From Adiantum capillus-veneris (Eukaryota > Streptophyta > Polypodiopsida > Polypodiales > Pteridaceae), in the NCBI GenBank assembly GCA_014529385.2, contig CM043950.1:77142435-77206434 (forward strand): a DNA stretch of 64,000 bases, in the 5' to 3' direction. The translations under genes and the position numbers were made by a program. Shown here piece after piece: positions 59,631-64,000 of this stretch; position 1 is the first letter of the stretch, and the number at the start of each line of letters is the position of its first letter. Under the pieces are notes generated by a model. The model ran no database searches. It was not told the DNA's origin and worked only from the letters and a program-made list of their open reading frames with translations.

Positions 59631-61938
59631 ATACTATTTGATTGTGAGAAAAAAATCCAAAAAAATGTGAAGAAATTCAATTTAAACTATTTTTAGATAA
59701 CTAACACTTAGAAGTGAATTAGTCAAATAATTTAAGGTATTGACGTTGTATTGAGAGTGTACTCTCACATGAGGTAATCAATGCAATTTGCAAAATATAA
59801 CATAACAGAGATTAGTTTTACTTAGTTTAGTGTTCAATTTTGATGTAGAGAGATTATTTCACTTCAAAGTGAACATAAGTAGGTAAACATTTTGATCCTA
59901 TGTAGAGCCATTCACACTATTCTCTCACTAGAATTAGAATTTAGTAAAAACACACCCAAAGATATCGATATTTAATCATCTTTATTTGGATTGCAACATC
60001 TATCGTATTGTGTGAGAGTATATACATGCTTTCATTGTAGATAGATAATCGCTTAAAGATGTAAGATGGAGTGTGAGAACTTCATGTCCGTATTTCAAAT
60101 AAATTTGGTAATCATCAAGGTGTCCAATTGATTATCATTTAGTAATATCACTTGTAGACCCCTCATTGAAAGACAAGACGAGTGACTATCTAACAAGGGT
60201 GTATGAGCGTGCAATAGCAAGGGCATATGGTCTAAAGTATGTGACTACTATTGTCACAGTAATGCATCCAACTATAAGGCTACATGAAAGCCTATTCAAG
60301 GTAAGTATCTAGAGATTATTTGGGTGCCATATAGCAAAATCAACTAAGATACAAACCATGTGGTAAAATTTATCAAAGAGAAAAAAAATTTGTATGCTCT
60401 TTTTTGAAGGAAGTCTCCCAAAAAATATATACATATATTTTGTGCAACAAGGTTAAATGCTACCGCATACTATGTTCTTTCCACCTTGCACTGGAAGTGA
60501 AGCCTGAATTGATTGCAATTGCAGCCAATAAACAATGGGATGCGTGGCTCATCAAGTATCCGAGCTATCAAAATAAAGCTGCAAGATGTGTGCAGCTTGT
60601 CAACTCGCCAGCTTTCTGATGAAATGTAGAGAAGATTTTGTAATGGAGATTGATATATTGGTATTTACTACAATTGGACACTGAGAAAAGTAGGATCGAG
60701 TCGGGGAACTATGCAAAAGTTCATCACATTCATGTATATTTTATTATTCAAGTGCTTTTTATGAGCTATGTCCATCTATCTCTGGACGGTCAATGTGTAT
60801 TCATTTTGAGCATTCAAGAAGTCTTTAAAGAAAGATGTGCAAGAGGAAAATTCTCTCTCTTGCACGGGGAGATTGCACCAAAGTGCCTGTGTCTATTCCT
60901 CTCCCTTCTCTCTCAATGTATCAGTGTAGGACTCTACTCCAAGAGGTACACTTGCACGTACTTTTTCTTGATCTTTGTCTCTCTCTGTTTTTGTATAGCT
61001 TGATTACATGCTTGGGGATCTCTCCAAGAATGTAGATTTGTTAATTTATGGCTTACCGTATGCTATCTTTGATATTTTGTCATGCCTTTTCTGATTCTCA
61101 CTGTAAATTGATAGGTAGAAAAAGTAGGACTTATCTATGGGATATGCAAAAGTACATTATGCATATATATATAGTTTTTATTATTCAAGTATTCTTTATG
61201 AGCTTCCACCAGTTATGTTCAACTGGCCAATGTGTATTTATTTCAAACACTCAATAAATCTATAAATAAATACGCGCAAGAGGAAAATGCTCACTCTTGC
61301 ATGCAGGGAGATTGCACCCAATGCCTGTGTCTATTCTTTTCTCTTCTCTCTGTCCACTGGGCTGATATACTTGCACATGCTCTCTCTCACTCTTGCACTC
61401 TATCTCTCTGTATTCATGTATATCTTGGTTACTTGCATTGGAAATTTGTCAGCTATGTAGATCTGGTGGTTTATGAATTGCAATATGCTATTTAGTACAA
61501 TTGATAGTTGGAAAAGTAAGACCAAGCTTGGACTATGCAGAAGTACAATATCATCATATAAAAAACCCTCTAGGTATGAAATTTCTCAATGAATTTTGGT
61601 GGTATACATAGCAAGATAATTTAAATTATTTCTAATAAGTAAGTTATCTCTGTGTATAATCTTGAGACCCATATACCATAAATATATAATGCACCACCCT
61701 ATTGTTTACTCTACTTTTGTACTTATCTTAAGAACTCCAGCTTTCCCGCACTCTCTATATGACAATCCCCCAATTTAGGTTTGATAAATTAATGCGTTTT
61801 ATATTTAATGTCTTTTAAGTGACTCTGTTTGCAAATATTTTCAAATGGAGGAAACTTTGCAACAAGCAAGAGTAACATCAAACACTTTAAAAAGACAAGC
61901 CCCTTTACTTATTTTCATTGTGTTATAAAGTGTAAATT
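59631..61938 (+). repeat. Copy 2 of the duplicated block, right part
   Basis: Continues the block from the target duplication ATACT onward, collinear with 40,360-42,690 of copy 1. It includes the two CTCTCTC-rich modules (about 60,830-61,530). No gene. Confidence 0.85.
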
Positions 61939-61947
61939 CAATTATCT

Positions 61948-63410
61948 CTAATGCGATGACACTGTACGTACATTAATTGTAATCTCCACTCACATAACTT
62001 GTCATACAACCACTAACATGAACTTGGTTGATTTGGTAAGATCATTTGGAACATAAAATTTCAACTACTACTATTTGGTACCAAACAAGTAATAAATATT
62101 TTGTGTTTTATTATGCCTTGTCTAGTGAATGGGTCACGTATAGGTAGATTTTCCGATTTAGGCATTGTGTAAATTCTTATCTTGGTGTAGATCTACCAAT
62201 CTAGAAAACACTAGTTAGAAGTGTAGATCTACTAATGTAGGCAACATGAGTGTAAATTTTCTAGTTTAAGAAGCACACCAATAAACTATAGATTTGTAAA
62301 ATTTTATACCTAGTACAAATCCACCGATTTAGGCTACAACAAAATAAATGTAAATCTACATGTTTAAGCAACACTAGTGTAGATTAGATGATTTAGGCAT
62401 CACAAGTCATTGCTGTAGATTTTTTGGGTTGAGGCAATATTAATCACAGACCCATGTTGCAATGGCTGGCCACCACTATCTCTAGTATGATTTTGTTACT
62501 AAATATGGCGAGAGAGAAGAGAGAAGAATAAACATAGAAATTGTCCTCAGTTGTGCGAAGATAAGAGTCTAAACCCATACTTGTCAAAATAATGGTTAGT
62601 ATCATGTGCCGCGAGTATCACATGCTGAAAGAAAAACTAATAAAATTTAACAACATTTCTTATGCCCATTGCCATCCACATACTACATATTCTAGTATCC
62701 CATATCGCTAGAATAAGTAGTATATGTCATATTGTGATGTATCGAGATATCGTTGGTCACATGGTTCATCATTTAATAAATCAATTCTCATAAAGATGAA
62801 GTCTAATTTCATAAACATTTTTGTAACGGGAAATCATGATATACCAAATTTATCCCAAATCCAAAAATGAATTTTCATTTTACATATTGGGTACAAAAAT
62901 CATACTAGAATAGTGGTGGCCAACCTTTGTAGAATGAGTTTGTGATCGTTATTGCCTCAACCAAAAAATCTACACCAATGAGACGTGTAGCCTAAATCAG
63001 CAAATTTACACTTATGTTGCCTAAATTGACAGATTTTCGTTTATTTTGGTGCAGCCTAAACCAGATTTGTACTTAGTATAAAATTTTATAAATCTTTAGT
63101 TTATTGGTGTGCTTCTTAAATCGGGTAGCAGATCTACATTTCTAACTAGTGTTTTCTAGATTGGCAAATCTACACCAAGATAAGCATTTCCATATTGCCT
63201 AAATTGGTGAATCTATGTGTCCCGTGACCCATTGACTAGACAAGGTATCATAAAAAACAAAATATTTATTACTTGTTTGGTACCAAATTGGAGTCGAATT
63301 TTAAAGTATGTTCCAAATGATCATACCAAATCAACCAAGTTCATGTAAGTAGTTGACAAGTTATATGAGATGATATTCCAATCAATGTACGTACAGTGCC
63401 ATAACATTAG
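61948..63410. mobile_element. Foldback element, 1.46 kb
   Basis: The left arm (61,948-62,507) and right arm (62,882-63,410) are inverted copies over 530-560 bp. Shared stretches include CACTGTACGTACATT, ACATGAACTTGGTTGATTTG and TCTAGAAAACACTAGTTAGA. Outer ends are CTAATG and CATTAG. The 374-bp spacer has no gene. Each arm also contains short repeats of GTGTAGATCTACCAATCTAG-type sequence. No transposase, so non-autonomous; target duplication unclear. Confidence 0.85.
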
Positions 63411-64000
63411 AAGAGGGATCCCAAAATCTGAGCCAATAAAATCGAGCAAACCATAAACCGAGAAAAAATTACAGTTTTTTTAACACAAAATTGAGCAAAC
63501 CATAAACTTTTCAAAACTTACAATGTTTTTTTAAACCCTTGTGCAATATATTAGTTGTATATATCTTGGGATTTTGTTGGTTAGAGATAATCCCTACATA
63601 TTTTCTTTACCTAGAAAAAATAAAATTTAAATTGTTATATCACTAACACATGCCAAAAAACATCCATCAACATTGAAATTTGCCAAAATGATGTATTGCA
63701 TCTACAAATCAAAATGGAGGGCGCAGCGCTAGCGCAATAAACAAAATATTTCTGCATGAGAATATTTGGGGCAAACTTTAATACCCATAAGAACATATTA
63801 CCCAAAAAACTACTTTTCAAAATTATTGCAAGGTCCACAAGTCTTCAAGCGCTTGGACTAACTCCAATTTTTTTAGTTCAGCCTGATGCATGAACTCATG
63901 AGCATGAGGGTCAAGGCATGAACTCATGAGCTCATGAGCATGAGGGTCAAGGCAAGGTACTTGCAGAAATATGAAGTAAATGTGCTTACATGGCACATAC
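63411..64000. other. Right-edge non-coding sequence with a small tandem duplication
   Basis: CATGAACTCATGAGCATGAG followed by GGTCAAGG is repeated between about 63,889 and 63,955, with ATGAGCTCAT palindromes. 63,411-63,510 resembles 43,735-43,800 (AAGAGGAATCCCAAA, CCATAAACCGAG). No gene is supported. Confidence 0.5.

Overview
The window looks like nuclear DNA of a land plant. It is AT-rich, the genes have GT-AG introns, and LTR retrotransposons are primed by initiator tRNA-Met and tRNA-Asp. The transposase-like gene at 13.9-17.4 kb belongs to a type I associate with seed-free plants, algae and invertebrates, so I favour a fern, lycophyte or bryophyte; this is an inference. There is no bacterial-style operon, CRISPR array, rRNA gene or confident functional tRNA gene. 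Nearly everything is repetitive, and most coding sequence is decayed.

Layout. (1) 1-17.4 kb is probably one large composite mobile element or its remains. A minus-strand multi-exon pseudogene (10,806 down to about 1,093) has a ParB-like motif, a DNA-methyltransferase-like fold with a degenerate catalytic motif, and two duplicated 30-nt micro-exons. A divergent plus-strand pseudogene (13,958-17,367) has a DUF7869-type, transposase-like core. An FCP1/HAD phosphatase-like gene lies at the left edge. The introns and spacers of both large genes carry the same 20-bp palindrome around CTTAAG, in more than 30 degenerate copies, which ties them together. (2) 17.5-18.7 kb holds two LTRs of a short-LTR copia family in series. 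(3) 19.0-24.4 kb is bounded by about 0.68-kb direct repeats and contains a broken acidic reading frame. (4) 25.6-26.05 kb has a 28-base G run, a TIR-bounded unit and a tRNA-like sequence. (5) 30,683-36,165 is a complete Ty1/copia element with identical 143-bp LTRs and an AAAAT target duplication, but three nonsense codons and one frameshift. (6) 37.2-42.7 kb and 50.9-61.9 kb are two direct copies of a non-coding block of about 5 kb. The second copy is split by a 6.1-kb minus-strand LTR element (target duplication ATACT, tRNA-Asp primer site) that lacks recognisable gag-pol and carries a palindromic repeat array. (7) 61,948-63,410 is a foldback with arms of about 530-560 bp.

How the parts may work together. 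The ParB/methyltransferase-like and transposase-like genes could be the two large proteins of one element, with the palindromes as binding sites or intron structure. Both genes are broken here, so this copy is not expected to be active by itself. All family names come from pattern recognition without database searches.
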